Origin: Actinomadura coerulea
Lineage (GTDB): Bacteria; Actinomycetota; Actinomycetes; Streptosporangiales; Streptosporangiaceae
Length of the DNA: 64,000 nt
Reading direction: 5' to 3'
Assembly (NCBI RefSeq): GCF_014208105.1
Contig: NZ_JACHMQ010000001.1
Span: 6,386,001-6,450,000, forward strand
The notes under the pieces: model-generated
What the model was told of the DNA's origin: nothing
The model's database searches: none
What the model saw: only the letters and a program-made list of their open reading frames with translations
Translations under genes and position numbers: made by a program
Shown: positions 43,979 to 51,763 of the stretch, piece by piece
Position numbering within the stretch: position 1 is the stretch's first letter
Layout: each line of letters opens with the position of its first letter

Positions 43979-44103
43979 GCCTGGCTGAGGGAGGTCGGGT
44001 GGTCGGGGGGCGAGCGCCGCCGCGCGGGTTCGGTTCGTGTCACACGCTTCACTTGGAAGGCCCAGGCCAGGGAGCCGACTCCCCGAACCTGGGCCCTGCT
44101 CGT
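43979..44103 (+). repeat. Distal relic: right-end block, att and tRNA-terminator remnants
   Basis: At 43979-44032, TGGCTGAGG and GGTGGTCGGGGGGCGAGCGC recall the conserved right-end block. At 44033-44056, GTCACACGCTTCAC recalls the acceptor end. At 44057-44103, AAGGCCCAGGCCAGGGA and CCCCGAACCTGGGCC match the tRNA terminator closely. This is the last such signal and may be the island's original distal junction. Confidence 0.6.
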
Positions 44104-44145
44104 TCCGGCCGTCATCGAGGACGGGTCATCGGAACATGCGGTGAA

Positions 44146-44466
44146 TCAGGTGAGGGTGTCGGCGACGATGATTTGTCCGTCGCGGATGACCCATTTCTGG
44201 TTGGCGTGGTTCATGCAGCGCCAGAGGCGGACGTTGGTGTTGTCGGCGCGGCTGTTCGTGGCGTCCAGGCAGACGGGGTCCTGTGCCGCGCGCTGGGGGG
44301 TCGAGGCCGCGGCGGCAGTCGCCGGGACGGCGGCCGTTGCCGCGAGGGCCAGGGCCAGGGCGGCCAGTGGAAGACGCTTGATCAGGGGGCTCCCCTTCGG
44401 GTGTACTGGCGTGTCTGAGTCCCCATGAATATCACTAGTAGTGATTCTGTAACTACTTACCGTCAT
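44146..44466 (-). CDS. Small exported ricin-type beta-trefoil (partial) protein
   Basis: A Lys-Arg start (LIKRLPLAALALALAATAAV) and A-x-A region form a signal peptide. The mature part is a single ricin-B-like repeat: CLDATNSRADNTNVRLWRCM, then NQKWVI. One repeat is too short for a full trefoil, so this may be a truncated lectin. The ATG at 44466 would place a palindrome inside the coding region; a CTG at 44385 with GGGGAG before it fits the signal peptide better. Start uncertain. Confidence 0.6.
   Translation of the reverse strand: MTVSSYRITTSDIHGDSDTPVHPKGSPLIKRLPLAALALALAATAAVPATAAAASTPQRAAQDPVCLDATNSRADNTNVRLWRCMNHANQKWVIRDGQIIVADTLT
44431..44445. promoter_or_regulatory. Palindrome upstream of the ricin-type gene
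   Basis: ATCACTAGTAGTGAT, perfect 7-bp arms around one base, about 46 bases before the CTG start candidate. Probably an operator. Confidence 0.45.
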
Positions 44467-44756
44467 AGTTGGTGTTTCGTCACCCCAGGCCCTGACCTGA
44501 TCGCAAGGGAGATCCGTCGCGTCGGCTTTGACCGCTTGGCGGGTGATGGCCGGGTGTTCGCAGCTCAGTTCCTGCGGTGGCCCGCCGATCTTCATCAGAG
44601 AGCCCCTCAGCGCGTGCAGCAGCATCCCGGTCCGCTGACGCGGGGTCAGGCTGCGCGGGTTCAGCCCTTGGAGACCGTCTTTCACGAGCGCGATCGCAAC
44701 GAGGATGCCGCCACCGGGACCGTTGGGCGGAATCACCGTGCCGCCATACTCGATCC

Positions 44757-45350
44757 ATGGGAAAGAGCTACGAGCGGATAGACGGCAGGCTGCGTACCTT
44801 CATCGAGTCGCAGCACATCTTCTTCACCGCGACGGCGCCGCTGGCCGGCGACGGGACCGTGAACCTTTCGCCCAAGGGGCTCGACGGCTCGTTCGCCGTG
44901 CTCGATGAACTCACCGTGGCCTACCTCGATTTCGCCGGCAGCAACGCCGAGACCATCGCCCATCTGCGCGAGAACGGCCGCATCACGCTGATGTGGTGCG
45001 CCTTCGACGGTCCGCCCAACATCGTGCGCGTGCACGGCCGCGGAGAGCCGGTCTTCCGCGACGACGCGCGTTGGAGCGAGCTGATGGGCCACTTCCCCGC
45101 CATCGACCCGACCCTGCACGGCCTGCGGGCGATCATTGTCGTGACCGCCGAGAAGATCCGCGACACCTGCGGATACGCCGTCCCGTTCATGACCTACGAA
45201 CAGGACCGTCCGCTGCACGCTTCGCGCTTCGCGCGCGAGACCGACGAGTCGCTGGACGCCTACTTCCACAAGAAGGAGCACGTCGCGACCAGCATCGACG
45301 GCCTACCAGGCCTGCCGCTGCCGCTGCCGCCGCTTCCTCCGGCCGTGTAG
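44757..45350 (+). CDS. Pyridoxamine 5'-phosphate oxidase-like flavoprotein
   Basis: A 197-residue split-barrel protein. The N-terminal block FFTATAPLAGDGTVNLSPKG and TLMWCAFDGPPNIVRVHGRG are typical of F420/FMN-binding PPOX-like proteins. It ends in a Pro-Leu-rich tail. CATACT at 44745-44750 lies six bases before the ATG and TTGGGC lies about 17 bases further up, so it may be leaderless. A terminator follows. Confidence 0.88.
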   Translation: MGKSYERIDGRLRTFIESQHIFFTATAPLAGDGTVNLSPKGLDGSFAVLDELTVAYLDFAGSNAETIAHLRENGRITLMWCAFDGPPNIVRVHGRGEPVFRDDARWSELMGHFPAIDPTLHGLRAIIVVTAEKIRDTCGYAVPFMTYEQDRPLHASRFARETDESLDAYFHKKEHVATSIDGLPGLPLPLPPLPPAV

Positions 45351-45553
45351 GGCAGAGTCGGTGAGCGACGGCATCTCGGGCGATCGCGGTGCACACCGCA
45401 GCCCGGGCGCACGCCGGCGCCGAGCCTTGTGGTCTGTCCCCGGGCTAGGGGGACCAAAAAGGTCGGCCCCCCTGGGGAGGGAGGCCGTAGAGCAGGCGCC
45501 GCCGTGCATGGCACGACGGTCAGAGGGATGTTCAGTCTCGGTTGGAAGAAGGG

Positions 45554-45585
45554 GGTGTTCCGGCGGGAGGGCCCGCCGGAACACC
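45554..45585. terminator. Hairpin between convergent genes
   Basis: A perfect 14-bp stem GGTGTTCCGGCGGG / CCCGCCGGAACACC with a 4-base loop. Confidence 0.85.
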
Positions 45586-45601
45586 GGGGTTGCGCTGAGG
45601 G

Positions 45602-45925
45602 TCACTCCCACAGCGGAAGGATCGCGATCACGGCCACCACGAGGAACGCGATGAACGCGACAGACTTCATGAGGCGGGCGAAGCCAGCCATCCTCGACTT
45701 CGGGTCGGCCGGGGTGAAGACGGGGCTGACCTTGTCGAGGGCCTTGCCGGCCGCGACCCCGACCAGGAGGGCCCCACCCATGCGGAGAAGCGGGCCGTCG
45801 GACCCCACCTGGACCACGAGGACCATGAGTACCGCGATGATGGCGGCGCGGTTCGCCAGCTGCTTGCTGTTCTGCCGTGCTGCCACGAAAGCCAGCAGGC
45901 CGACAACGATGAGTGTGTAGAGCAT
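45602..45925 (-). CDS. Small membrane protein
   Basis: A 107-residue protein with about four hydrophobic helices (MLYTLIVVGLLAFVAARQNS; AIIAVLMVLVVQV; GALLVGVAAG; AFIAFLVVAVIAILPLW). No catalytic motif is visible. GAGGGG lies before the ATG. Two tandem hairpins formed from a repeated 14-base unit lie just upstream and may control it. Confidence 0.75.
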   Translation of the reverse strand: MLYTLIVVGLLAFVAARQNSKQLANRAAIIAVLMVLVVQVGSDGPLLRMGGALLVGVAAGKALDKVSPVFTPADPKSRMAGFARLMKSVAFIAFLVVAVIAILPLWE

Positions 45926-45949
45926 TTCTTGCCCCTCTTGGTTGTAGTA

Positions 45950-45995
45950 ACGCCTCGAAGGCGTCTTCTCTGACGCACGCCTCGAAGACGTGCGT
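45950..45995. repeat. Tandem hairpin-forming direct repeat
   Basis: CGCCTCGAAGGCGT (45951) and CGCCTCGAAGACGT (45978) are 14-base direct repeats with one difference. Each folds separately: ACGCC/GGCGT and ACGCACG/CGTGCGT. They lie 25-70 bases upstream of the small membrane-protein ATG, so operator or leader structure is possible. Confidence 0.5.
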
Positions 45996-46341
45996 TGGGG
46001 AAGACCGTCATGGTTTCACCGCCAACGGCAACTGGGACGTTCGTATCCGCAGGTGTAACCCTCGGTGGTCGCGTGCCGTCCGGCCACAGGGGGGCCTGGG
46101 GGCGCCCCCGCGCCCGGTAGCGCCGGGCAACGCCTCGATGGCCCTCGCGATCAGTCGTCGAGGGCCTTGCGCATGCTCTGTGGAGCGCCATCCCGCTGCC
46201 GGGGCTGCTGGTCGACCTGATCGAAGAGCAGAAGACCCCGACGTCGTGGCAGATCATCGGGATGTCCTGGATCAGAGTGATCGGGGCGGGAGCGCCCATG
46301 CTCCGGCCGCCGCCCGAGGCTCGTTTCGGGGTGAGAAGGGT
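45996..46341. other. Gene-poor stretch
   Basis: No convincing gene. At about 46176-46290 a plus-strand frame without a start reads PLPGLLVDLIEEQKTPTSWQ then IIGMSWIRVIGAG, which looks protein-like and may be a gene relic. Confidence 0.3.
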
Positions 46342-46371
46342 GCAGCTCCTCCCCCGGAGGGGAGGAGCTGC
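46342..46371 (-). terminator. Hairpin after the 26-residue ORF
   Basis: A 13-bp perfect stem (GCAGCTCCTCCCC with GGGGAGGAGCTGC) and a 4-base loop, 59 bases past the small ORF. Confidence 0.7.
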
Positions 46372-46429
46372 TGGTGCTGCGACCGCGCGCCTTCGCAGGT
46401 TCGCTACCGGCGCGGGTCTGTCTCGACCG

Positions 46430-46510
46430 TCAGGCGCGGTCCGGCCGCGGCTGCCCCGGCGGGATCCTCGTGGGGAGTTCCTCCGGCGGGGTGGTGAACG
46501 TGTTGGACAT
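46430..46510 (-). CDS. Candidate 26-residue proline-rich peptide
   Basis: The peptide begins MSNTFTTPPEELPTRIPPGQ and ends PRPDRA. A strong AGGAGG lies five bases before the ATG and a terminator follows, so translation is plausible. No hydrophobic leader or Cys is present, so it is neither a typical secreted peptide nor a lanthipeptide core. A methyltransferase gene lies 150 bases upstream on the same strand. Function unknown. Confidence 0.5.
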   Translation of the reverse strand: MSNTFTTPPEELPTRIPPGQPRPDRA

Positions 46511-46659
46511 GGGCCCTCCTGGGTTGTCCGATTGCTACCGCTCTGGCAGCTCACCACGGACAGTTCGCGGGAGCGCGCCATGCGCAATGTGGACGTCGGC
46601 AGCCGGAGGGGCATGCCGGCTTCGGCGGTGGCGCGGGGGCGGACTCGGGGCGCCGGTGC

Positions 46660-47358
46660 TCAGCCGGCGCGGGTTCCCGAGGCGACGAAGAACGGGATGG
46701 CGACGAAGAGGCGGTCGGCGCGCGCCCTGGCGGCCTGGTCCTCGAACCAGGCGCCTTCGCCTCCTATGCCGCCGAGCACCGGGAGGACGGCGGCGTCCGT
46801 CCACACGATCGTGTGGACGTCGACGGTGACGTCGGTGAACCCGTTGTCCAGCAGGAGGTTCCGGTAGCGGCGGGCGACCCGCGGGTTCGGCGTGGCGTCC
46901 GCGCGGGAGTGGACGAGCGAACGGGTGAGTTCGGGATCGTCGGAGTCGATGACGAACGTGTCCCAGTCCTGGCCGATGAGGACCGCGCGGCCGTTGGCGG
47001 CCAGGACCCGGCGGGCCTCCGCGACGGCCCGCTCGGGCTCGGCGAGGGCATGCAGGATCTTGTCGGCGCGGTAACCGGTGACGGAGCCGTCGTCCAGGGG
47101 CAGCGCGGTGGCGTCGGCGACGTGGAACTCGCCCGCGGGCCAGCGTTCGGCGGCGACCTCGATCATGGCGGGGTCCAGGTCGGCGCCGATGGCCCGTGCC
47201 CCGCGGGCGGCCAGCTCGCCGACGGCGCGGCCGCTCCCGCAGCCCACGTCGACCACGGCGGGGCCCAGCCCTTCGTAGGTGTGTTCTCGCAGTTCACGGG
47301 CCTGGGGGAGGTCGTCGAAGGCGTCGAGGACGGTGAGCAGCTTGGACATGGCCGTCAT
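46660..47358 (-). CDS. SAM-dependent class I methyltransferase
   Basis: A 232-residue methyltransferase. Motif I is VVDVGCGSGRAVGELAARGA, followed by IGADLDPAMIEVAAERW and FHVADATALPLDDGSVTGYR (motifs II-III). Substrate unknown. Three in-frame ATGs are possible; the one at 47358 is chosen because TTAAGT lies six bases upstream and it leaves the divergent operator outside the gene. It is probably controlled by the divergent MerR protein. Confidence 0.88.
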   Translation of the reverse strand: MTAMSKLLTVLDAFDDLPQARELREHTYEGLGPAVVDVGCGSGRAVGELAARGARAIGADLDPAMIEVAAERWPAGEFHVADATALPLDDGSVTGYRADKILHALAEPERAVAEARRVLAANGRAVLIGQDWDTFVIDSDDPELTRSLVHSRADATPNPRVARRYRNLLLDNGFTDVTVDVHTIVWTDAAVLPVLGGIGGEGAWFEDQAARARADRLFVAIPFFVASGTRAG

Positions 47359-47363
47359 TGTGC

Positions 47364-47385
47364 GACTTAATGTCGACATGAAGTC
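47364..47385. promoter_or_regulatory. MerR-type palindrome between divergent genes
   Basis: A 22-bp dyad, GACTTAATGTCG and ACATGAAGTC, with one mismatched pair. It covers the MerR start codon (47378) and the likely -10 sites of both genes, so MerR can repress both. Confidence 0.6.
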
Positions 47386-47836
47386 AATCGGCGAGGTGGC
47401 GGGGCAGTTCGGGCTGCCGGCGCACGTCCTGCGGTACTGGGAGGCCGAGGGGCTGCTGGCGCCGGCCCGCGCGGGCGACCGCCGCCGCTACACCGACGCC
47501 GACGTGCACCGGGTGGCGGCGATCCTGGTCGCGAAGGAAGCGGGTTTCGGGCTCGCGGACATCCGGACGATGCTGGCCGCCCGGTCCACGTCGGCGCGCC
47601 ACGAGGTGACGGTCCGGCACCGCGAGATGCTGCTGGTGCGGATCGCCCGTGCGCAGGCCGCGCTCGACATGATCGAGGGCGAATGCCCACATGACGACAT
47701 CATGACGTGCCCGCGTTTCCAGGGACTCCTGGCTGATCGACTGCGGTCGTCTCCCGTGCCGGGCCCGGATCGTCGCAGCCCGGACCAGACCGCCGAGGGC
47801 GCCTCCGGGGCCGGCGGCGCGCACGCGCCGACATAG
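47378..47836 (+). CDS. MerR-family transcriptional regulator
   Basis: A 152-residue regulator. The winged helix-turn-helix occupies residues 1-70 (KSIGEVAGQFGLPAHVLRYW, EAEGLLAPARAGDRRRYTDA). A coiled-coil helix and a Cys pair (CPHDDIMTCPRF) follow, perhaps binding a metal or drug. CTTAAT lies six bases before the ATG, so the gene may be leaderless. It is divergent from a methyltransferase. Confidence 0.92.
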   Translation: MKSIGEVAGQFGLPAHVLRYWEAEGLLAPARAGDRRRYTDADVHRVAAILVAKEAGFGLADIRTMLAARSTSARHEVTVRHREMLLVRIARAQAALDMIEGECPHDDIMTCPRFQGLLADRLRSSPVPGPDRRSPDQTAEGASGAGGAHAPT

Positions 47837-47863
47837 CCGGCCGCTCAGGGGCGGAACAGCAGA

Positions 47864-47911
47864 AAGCTCCTGGCGGCCAGGGTGTGCGCACACCCGGCCG
47901 TCCAGGAGCTT
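47864..47911. terminator. Long hairpin after the MerR gene
   Basis: A 10-bp outer stem AAGCTCCTGG/CCAGGAGCTT, a 5-bp CGGCC/GGCCG and an inner GGGTGT/ACACCC stem, with one bulged A. Symmetric enough to act both ways. Confidence 0.8.
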
Positions 47912-48083
47912 CCGATGATCACTTTGTGCGGGCCGTGTTCGGCCTGTGAAATCAGCCCGCGTGATCTGCGTTCGTCACCATGGCGCCGGCTCCGTCGCCT
48001 GGGTCGGCCCCGGTGCGGTGGCTTCCCAATGCCGGCGAATGGAGCGGCGGCTCACGGTGAGGTCTCGCTTCGGCCCGGCAGGC

Positions 48084-48638
48084 TCAGCCGCCGACCTTCC
48101 ACTTGTAGGCGCCGTTCCTGTAGCCGCGGAGGATGATGTACGGCTTGTAGGTGTGGCGGTTCCCCGTGTAGTAGAACGCGCCCTGGGCGTAGGTCGTCAC
48201 GTAGGCCCAGTTGCTGGGGTGGGTGGCCTTCTTCACGGCCCAGCCCTTCCACACCCACTTGTACTTGTTGTAGGTGTAGGCCTTGAGGTTGGCCCGGTAG
48301 GAGCGGACGGAGTAGCCGTTGTAGCACCAGTAGAGGCGGCTGGTCACCGCGATGATCCACTTGCCGTTGGAGGCCTTCCGGCCACGGGTGTACTGGATGG
48401 TGCGGCAGTACGTAGCCGCCTGGACCGAGGCCTTCTCCTTGGCGGTCAGTGGCTGGCCCATGCTCTGGGCCTCGGAGATGAGCTGCTTCTTGGAGATCGG
48501 CTGCTGGCTGGTGCTGGTCACCTCCTTGCCGAGCTTGTCGGCGGGCTTGGTCTCCGCCGCCTGCGCGGCCGGGCCCGCGGCGAGGACTCCGGCGGCCAGG
48601 GCGCCGGAGAGGACGGTCACTATGGCGACACGCCGCAT
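48084..48638 (-). CDS. Secreted protein of unknown function
   Basis: A 184-residue exported protein. The signal peptide is MRRVAIVTVLSGALAAGVLA ending AQA. The mature part is Tyr/Trp/Lys-rich (YCRTIQYTRGRKASNGKWII, YNKYKWVWKGWAVKKATHPS) with two Cys that could pair. GGAGGAA before the ATG sets the start; an upstream ATG has no signal. The basic, aromatic repeats suggest a beta-rich wall-binding domain, but I do not recognise it. The 366 bases up to 49004 hold no gene. Confidence 0.8.
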   Translation of the reverse strand: MRRVAIVTVLSGALAAGVLAAGPAAQAAETKPADKLGKEVTSTSQQPISKKQLISEAQSMGQPLTAKEKASVQAATYCRTIQYTRGRKASNGKWIIAVTSRLYWCYNGYSVRSYRANLKAYTYNKYKWVWKGWAVKKATHPSNWAYVTTYAQGAFYYTGNRHTYKPYIILRGYRNGAYKWKVGG

Positions 48639-49004
48639 GTATTCCTCCATGCTTGGAAATGGGGGGAGCGTGCAAGGTACCGCAGTCTGGGACTGTGGGG
48701 TGCCGTTGCACCTTTCTCGCCTTATGTGATGCCTGTGACGGCCGTTTGGTTCCAGCTCGATCCCGAACAATCGTGGCAGTTTCCGGCCACGTTCCAGGAC
48801 GTCGGCAGTACCGGGTGGCCGACGCCTGCGGGCCTGGTCACGGACGGTCGTACACCGCCAAAGGGGCGGGAAGCGATCAAGCCGAAACGGTGCCGGTATG
48901 GGCGGAATCTCCGCGACGGCCGCTTCGCCCGGGCCGATGGCGGGGTCTTCCGCGATGGCCGCGGCGGGCCGGGCGAAAGGGGTCCGGAGAACGCCCCCTC
49001 CGTC

Positions 49005-49565
49005 TCAGGCTGTGGCCTTACGGGTCACGACCACGAGGTAACGGCATTCGCCGGTGCCGTCGTTGACGAACTCGCGTGCCTGAGGCATGCCGAGTTCGAA
49101 CGTGTCACCCGCGGTGAGGACGTGTGCGGCCGCCCCCTCGACGAGGCTCAGCCTGCCGTCCAGGACCCAGACGAGCTGGGCGATGAAGGCGTAGGACGCC
49201 GCCGGCATGGGCACCCGGGCGCCTGCGGGCAGCACGATCTCGGTGACGTCGGCGGGGAAGCCGGGCCCTGAGATCTGCCGTCGCAGGTAGCCGGTTCCGG
49301 GGTCGGTCCAGTCGGGGATGTCGGCCGCGCGCCGCACCTGGCCGGGCGCGGGGCCGTCCTCCGGCGACAGCATCTCGGTCATGCTCAGTTCCAGGGCGGC
49401 GGACAGCTTGCCGAGGAGGGCGGCGGTCGGGCTGCTCTGGCCCCGCTCGACCTTGCTGATCATCGCTCGGGACACCCCTGAGGCGTCGGCGAGCCGGGCC
49501 AGCGACCAGCCGCGCCGCGCGCGCTCCGCCTTGACGCGCCGCCCGAGGACGTTCGGTTCCTCCAT
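49005..49565 (-). CDS. XRE-family regulator with C-terminal cupin
   Basis: A 186-residue protein. The helix-turn-helix is GRRVKAERARRGWSLARLAD, ASGVSRAMISKVERGQSSP, residues about 8-60. A cupin barrel covers about 105-180 (FIAQLVWVLDGRLSLVEG, LTAGDTFELGM, FVNDGTGECRYLVVV). Such regulators sense small molecules. Its ATG overlaps the stop of the acetyltransferase gene (TGATG), so they are one operon. Confidence 0.92.
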   Translation of the reverse strand: MEEPNVLGRRVKAERARRGWSLARLADASGVSRAMISKVERGQSSPTAALLGKLSAALELSMTEMLSPEDGPAPGQVRRAADIPDWTDPGTGYLRRQISGPGFPADVTEIVLPAGARVPMPAASYAFIAQLVWVLDGRLSLVEGAAAHVLTAGDTFELGMPQAREFVNDGTGECRYLVVVTRKATA

Positions 49566-50065
49566 CAGAGTGGACACGCCGTCACCTCGGGACCGGCCTC
49601 GGCGTCGAGCCGCAACTCCATGAAGACGCTGTTGGGGTCGTGCACGTAGTCGGCGAACGGTTCGCACGGGGTGAAGCCGTGCCGCGCGTAGAGCCGCCGG
49701 GCCGGCGCGAAGAACTCCTGGCTTCCCGTCTCCAGGAGGACCCGCCGGTGACCGCGCTCGGCCGCGACGGCCAGCAGGTGCCGGAGGATGGCCGATCCGA
49801 TCCCCGCCCCCCGCGCGGCCACCGCGGTGCGCATGGACTTCAGTTCGACGTCGCCATCGCCGAGGTCCTTGAGCGCGCCGCATCCGCGCAGCTCCGGCCC
49901 CTCCCAGGCCGACCAGAACGCGATCGCCGGGCCGCGCAGCCCGTCCAGGTCCAGCGCGTGGATCGATTCGGGCGGCGATGTCGCGTACATGTCGGCCAGG
50001 TGCTCTTCCAGCAGCCGGCGGACCTCCGGCCGGCCGAGGTCGTCGAGCTCGAAGCGCAGCATCAT
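49565..50065 (-). CDS. GNAT-family acetyltransferase
   Basis: A 166-residue N-acetyltransferase. The acetyl-CoA loop is AARGAGIGSAILRHLLAVAA (Q/RxxGxG/A-like), then HRRVLLETGSQEFFAPARRL and YARHGFTPCEPFADY. This block is typical of GNATs acting on small amines. First gene of the XRE-cupin operon. A palindrome lies 37-58 bases upstream. Confidence 0.9.
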   Translation of the reverse strand: MMLRFELDDLGRPEVRRLLEEHLADMYATSPPESIHALDLDGLRGPAIAFWSAWEGPELRGCGALKDLGDGDVELKSMRTAVAARGAGIGSAILRHLLAVAAERGHRRVLLETGSQEFFAPARRLYARHGFTPCEPFADYVHDPNSVFMELRLDAEAGPEVTACPL

Positions 50066-50101
50066 CCAGCCTCCCCGCCATCTGATCGGCCGCCATCCAG
50101 C

Positions 50102-50123
50102 ATAGTGGACGTTTGTCCACTAT
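50102..50123. promoter_or_regulatory. Palindromic operator upstream of the GNAT-XRE operon
   Basis: ATAGTGGAC-GTTT-GTCCACTAT, perfect 9-bp arms. Its position suggests autoregulation by the XRE-cupin protein. A half-site-like GTGGACA recurs at the GNAT/XRE gene junction (about 49571). Confidence 0.6.
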
Positions 50124-50247
50124 AGGAATCTACCGCCAGGAGCAAGGTCCGGAACGCCACGATGTCGCCCGCGGTGCAAGCGGACGGTTTCAGGGGGGCT
50201 TTGGGGGATAGGGAGCGAACGTGTAGTCGTGTCTGGGGGAGGGCGTT

Positions 50248-51168
50248 ATGAGCATGCCGCACAGGGCGGTCCACCGGCTGGAGAACGCGGAGGCCTTGGA
50301 CAAGGTCGCCGAACCGGTCAGTTCCGCGGTCCAACGGGCCATTCAGCCGCGCATCGTCCGCAACCTGCTCAGCGGGACCAATACGGGGCACCCGCTGCAC
50401 CCGGTGCTGACGGACGTGGTGATCGGCGCGTGGAGCATGGCCGGGCTGCTGGACGTCGCCGGGGGACCCGACGCCGAACCGGCCGCCGGCCTGCTGACGG
50501 CGGCGGGAGTGGTCGCGGCCGTGCCCACCGCCCTCACCGGGCTCAACGACTGGGCCGACACCCTGGGGGCGGAGCGCCGGGTGGGGCTCGTCCACGCCGG
50601 CGCCAACACGGTGGCGCTCGCGCTGTACGCGGCGTCCCTCGGCGCGCGTTCCCGCAGGGCCAAGGCCCTGCGGTTCGCCGGCATGGCGGCGATGGGTATC
50701 AGCGCTTATCTCGGCGGTCACCTGACCTTCACCAGGGGCGTCAACGTCAACCGCACCGCGTGGCAGCAGGGCCCGGAGGAGTGGACCCCGGTGCTGGCCG
50801 CGTCCGAACTGGCCGAGGGCGAGCACCGTACGGCGGACGCGGACGGCGTCCAGATCCTGCTCTACCGGACGGCCACGAAGCTGCACGCCATCGCCGCCAC
50901 CTGCACCCACCTGGGCGGCCCGCTGGGCGAGGGGACGGTCGAGAACGGCTGCGTCACCTGCCCGTGGCACGGCAGCACGTTCCGCCTCGACGACGGCGGC
51001 ATCGAGCGCGGCCCGGCCAGCGCACCGCAACCGTCCTACGAGGCGCGGATCCAGAACGGACGCATCGAGGTCCGCGTCCCGCCGCCGGGCGGCCAGTCCG
51101 ACATGGCCGACGAGGGCGCCCACCACCGAAGGACCCGCCGCCTCCTCGCCCGGACCCCGGCCTCGTAA
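50248..51168 (+). CDS. DUF2231 membrane domain fused to a Rieske 2Fe-2S domain
   Basis: A 306-residue fusion. Four hydrophobic helices in residues 50-165 belong to DUF2231 (GHPLHPVLTDVVIGAWSMAG). The C-terminal Rieske domain binds 2Fe-2S with Cys219-Thr-His221 (CTHLGGPLGEG) and Cys238-Pro-Trp-His241 (CPWHGSTF). It likely carries electrons at the membrane face; the partner is unknown. Monocistronic and divergent from the GNAT operon. Confidence 0.93.
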   Translation: MSMPHRAVHRLENAEALDKVAEPVSSAVQRAIQPRIVRNLLSGTNTGHPLHPVLTDVVIGAWSMAGLLDVAGGPDAEPAAGLLTAAGVVAAVPTALTGLNDWADTLGAERRVGLVHAGANTVALALYAASLGARSRRAKALRFAGMAAMGISAYLGGHLTFTRGVNVNRTAWQQGPEEWTPVLAASELAEGEHRTADADGVQILLYRTATKLHAIAATCTHLGGPLGEGTVENGCVTCPWHGSTFRLDDGGIERGPASAPQPSYEARIQNGRIEVRVPPPGGQSDMADEGAHHRRTRRLLARTPAS

Positions 51169-51321
51169 CCGCCCCAGCGCGATGTGCGGAGAAGCGGCGC
51201 GGCGGGTCGTCCGCATCAGGGCGGACGGCCCGCCACGAACCACTCCACTGGTCGCCTGAGAAGCCGGACCGTCCTCGCGGCCGGAAGTCATGGACGAGGA
51301 GTTTCGCCTCCGGTCCGGCGG

Positions 51322-51678
51322 CTACTCGGCTGGGGTGCGTGGGGTGAGGAATCCGGTGAGGGCCTGCTGGTTGCGTTGGAGGTCCTCGATGCGCGCGTTC
51401 AGCGCCGCGATCTCGTTGTCGAGGAGGTCGCGGATGTCCGCGCACCAGTCGAAGTCCGGGTTCTCGCTGCGGGTGCAGGGAAGAACCTGCCGGATCACCC
51501 CGGAGGACAGGCCCGCGTCCAGCAGGACACGGATCTTCCGCACGGTCAGCACGGCGTCGTCGCCGTAGTGGCGGTAGCCGTTCGAGGCGCGCTCGGCCTG
51601 GAGCAGGCCCTGCTCCTCGTAGTACCGCAGGAGCCGCGAGCTGACCCCCGTCCGCCGGGACAACTCCCCGATCAGCAT
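51322..51678 (-). CDS. MerR-family regulator
   Basis: A 118-residue protein starting MLIGELSRRTGVSSRLLRYY, the winged helix, followed by a dimerisation coiled coil (NEIAALNARIEDLQRNQQAL). Two Cys (CTRSENPDFDWCADIRD) may bind an effector. An upstream in-frame ATG would put residues outside the conserved MerR start, so ATG at 51678 is chosen. It is divergent from a class IV aminotransferase whose promoter has a MerR-type 20-base spacer. Confidence 0.92.
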   Translation of the reverse strand: MLIGELSRRTGVSSRLLRYYEEQGLLQAERASNGYRHYGDDAVLTVRKIRVLLDAGLSSGVIRQVLPCTRSENPDFDWCADIRDLLDNEIAALNARIEDLQRNQQALTGFLTPRTPAE

Positions 51679-51692
51679 GTCACCGTCCTCGG

Positions 51693-51724
51693 TTGACCTT
51701 CTCACCAGTGTGAATGCCTAACGT
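51693..51724 (+). promoter_or_regulatory. MerR-type promoter of the aminotransferase
   Basis: -35 TTGACC (51693-51698) and -10 TAACGT (51719-51724) are 20 bases apart, longer than normal. The spacer holds the dyad TTCTCAC-CA-GTGTGAA (one mismatch). MerR activators untwist such promoters. Confidence 0.65.
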
Positions 51725-51763
51725 CGCCCTGAGAGCAATCGTTCCGCACTGCTGGAGAAGCAC

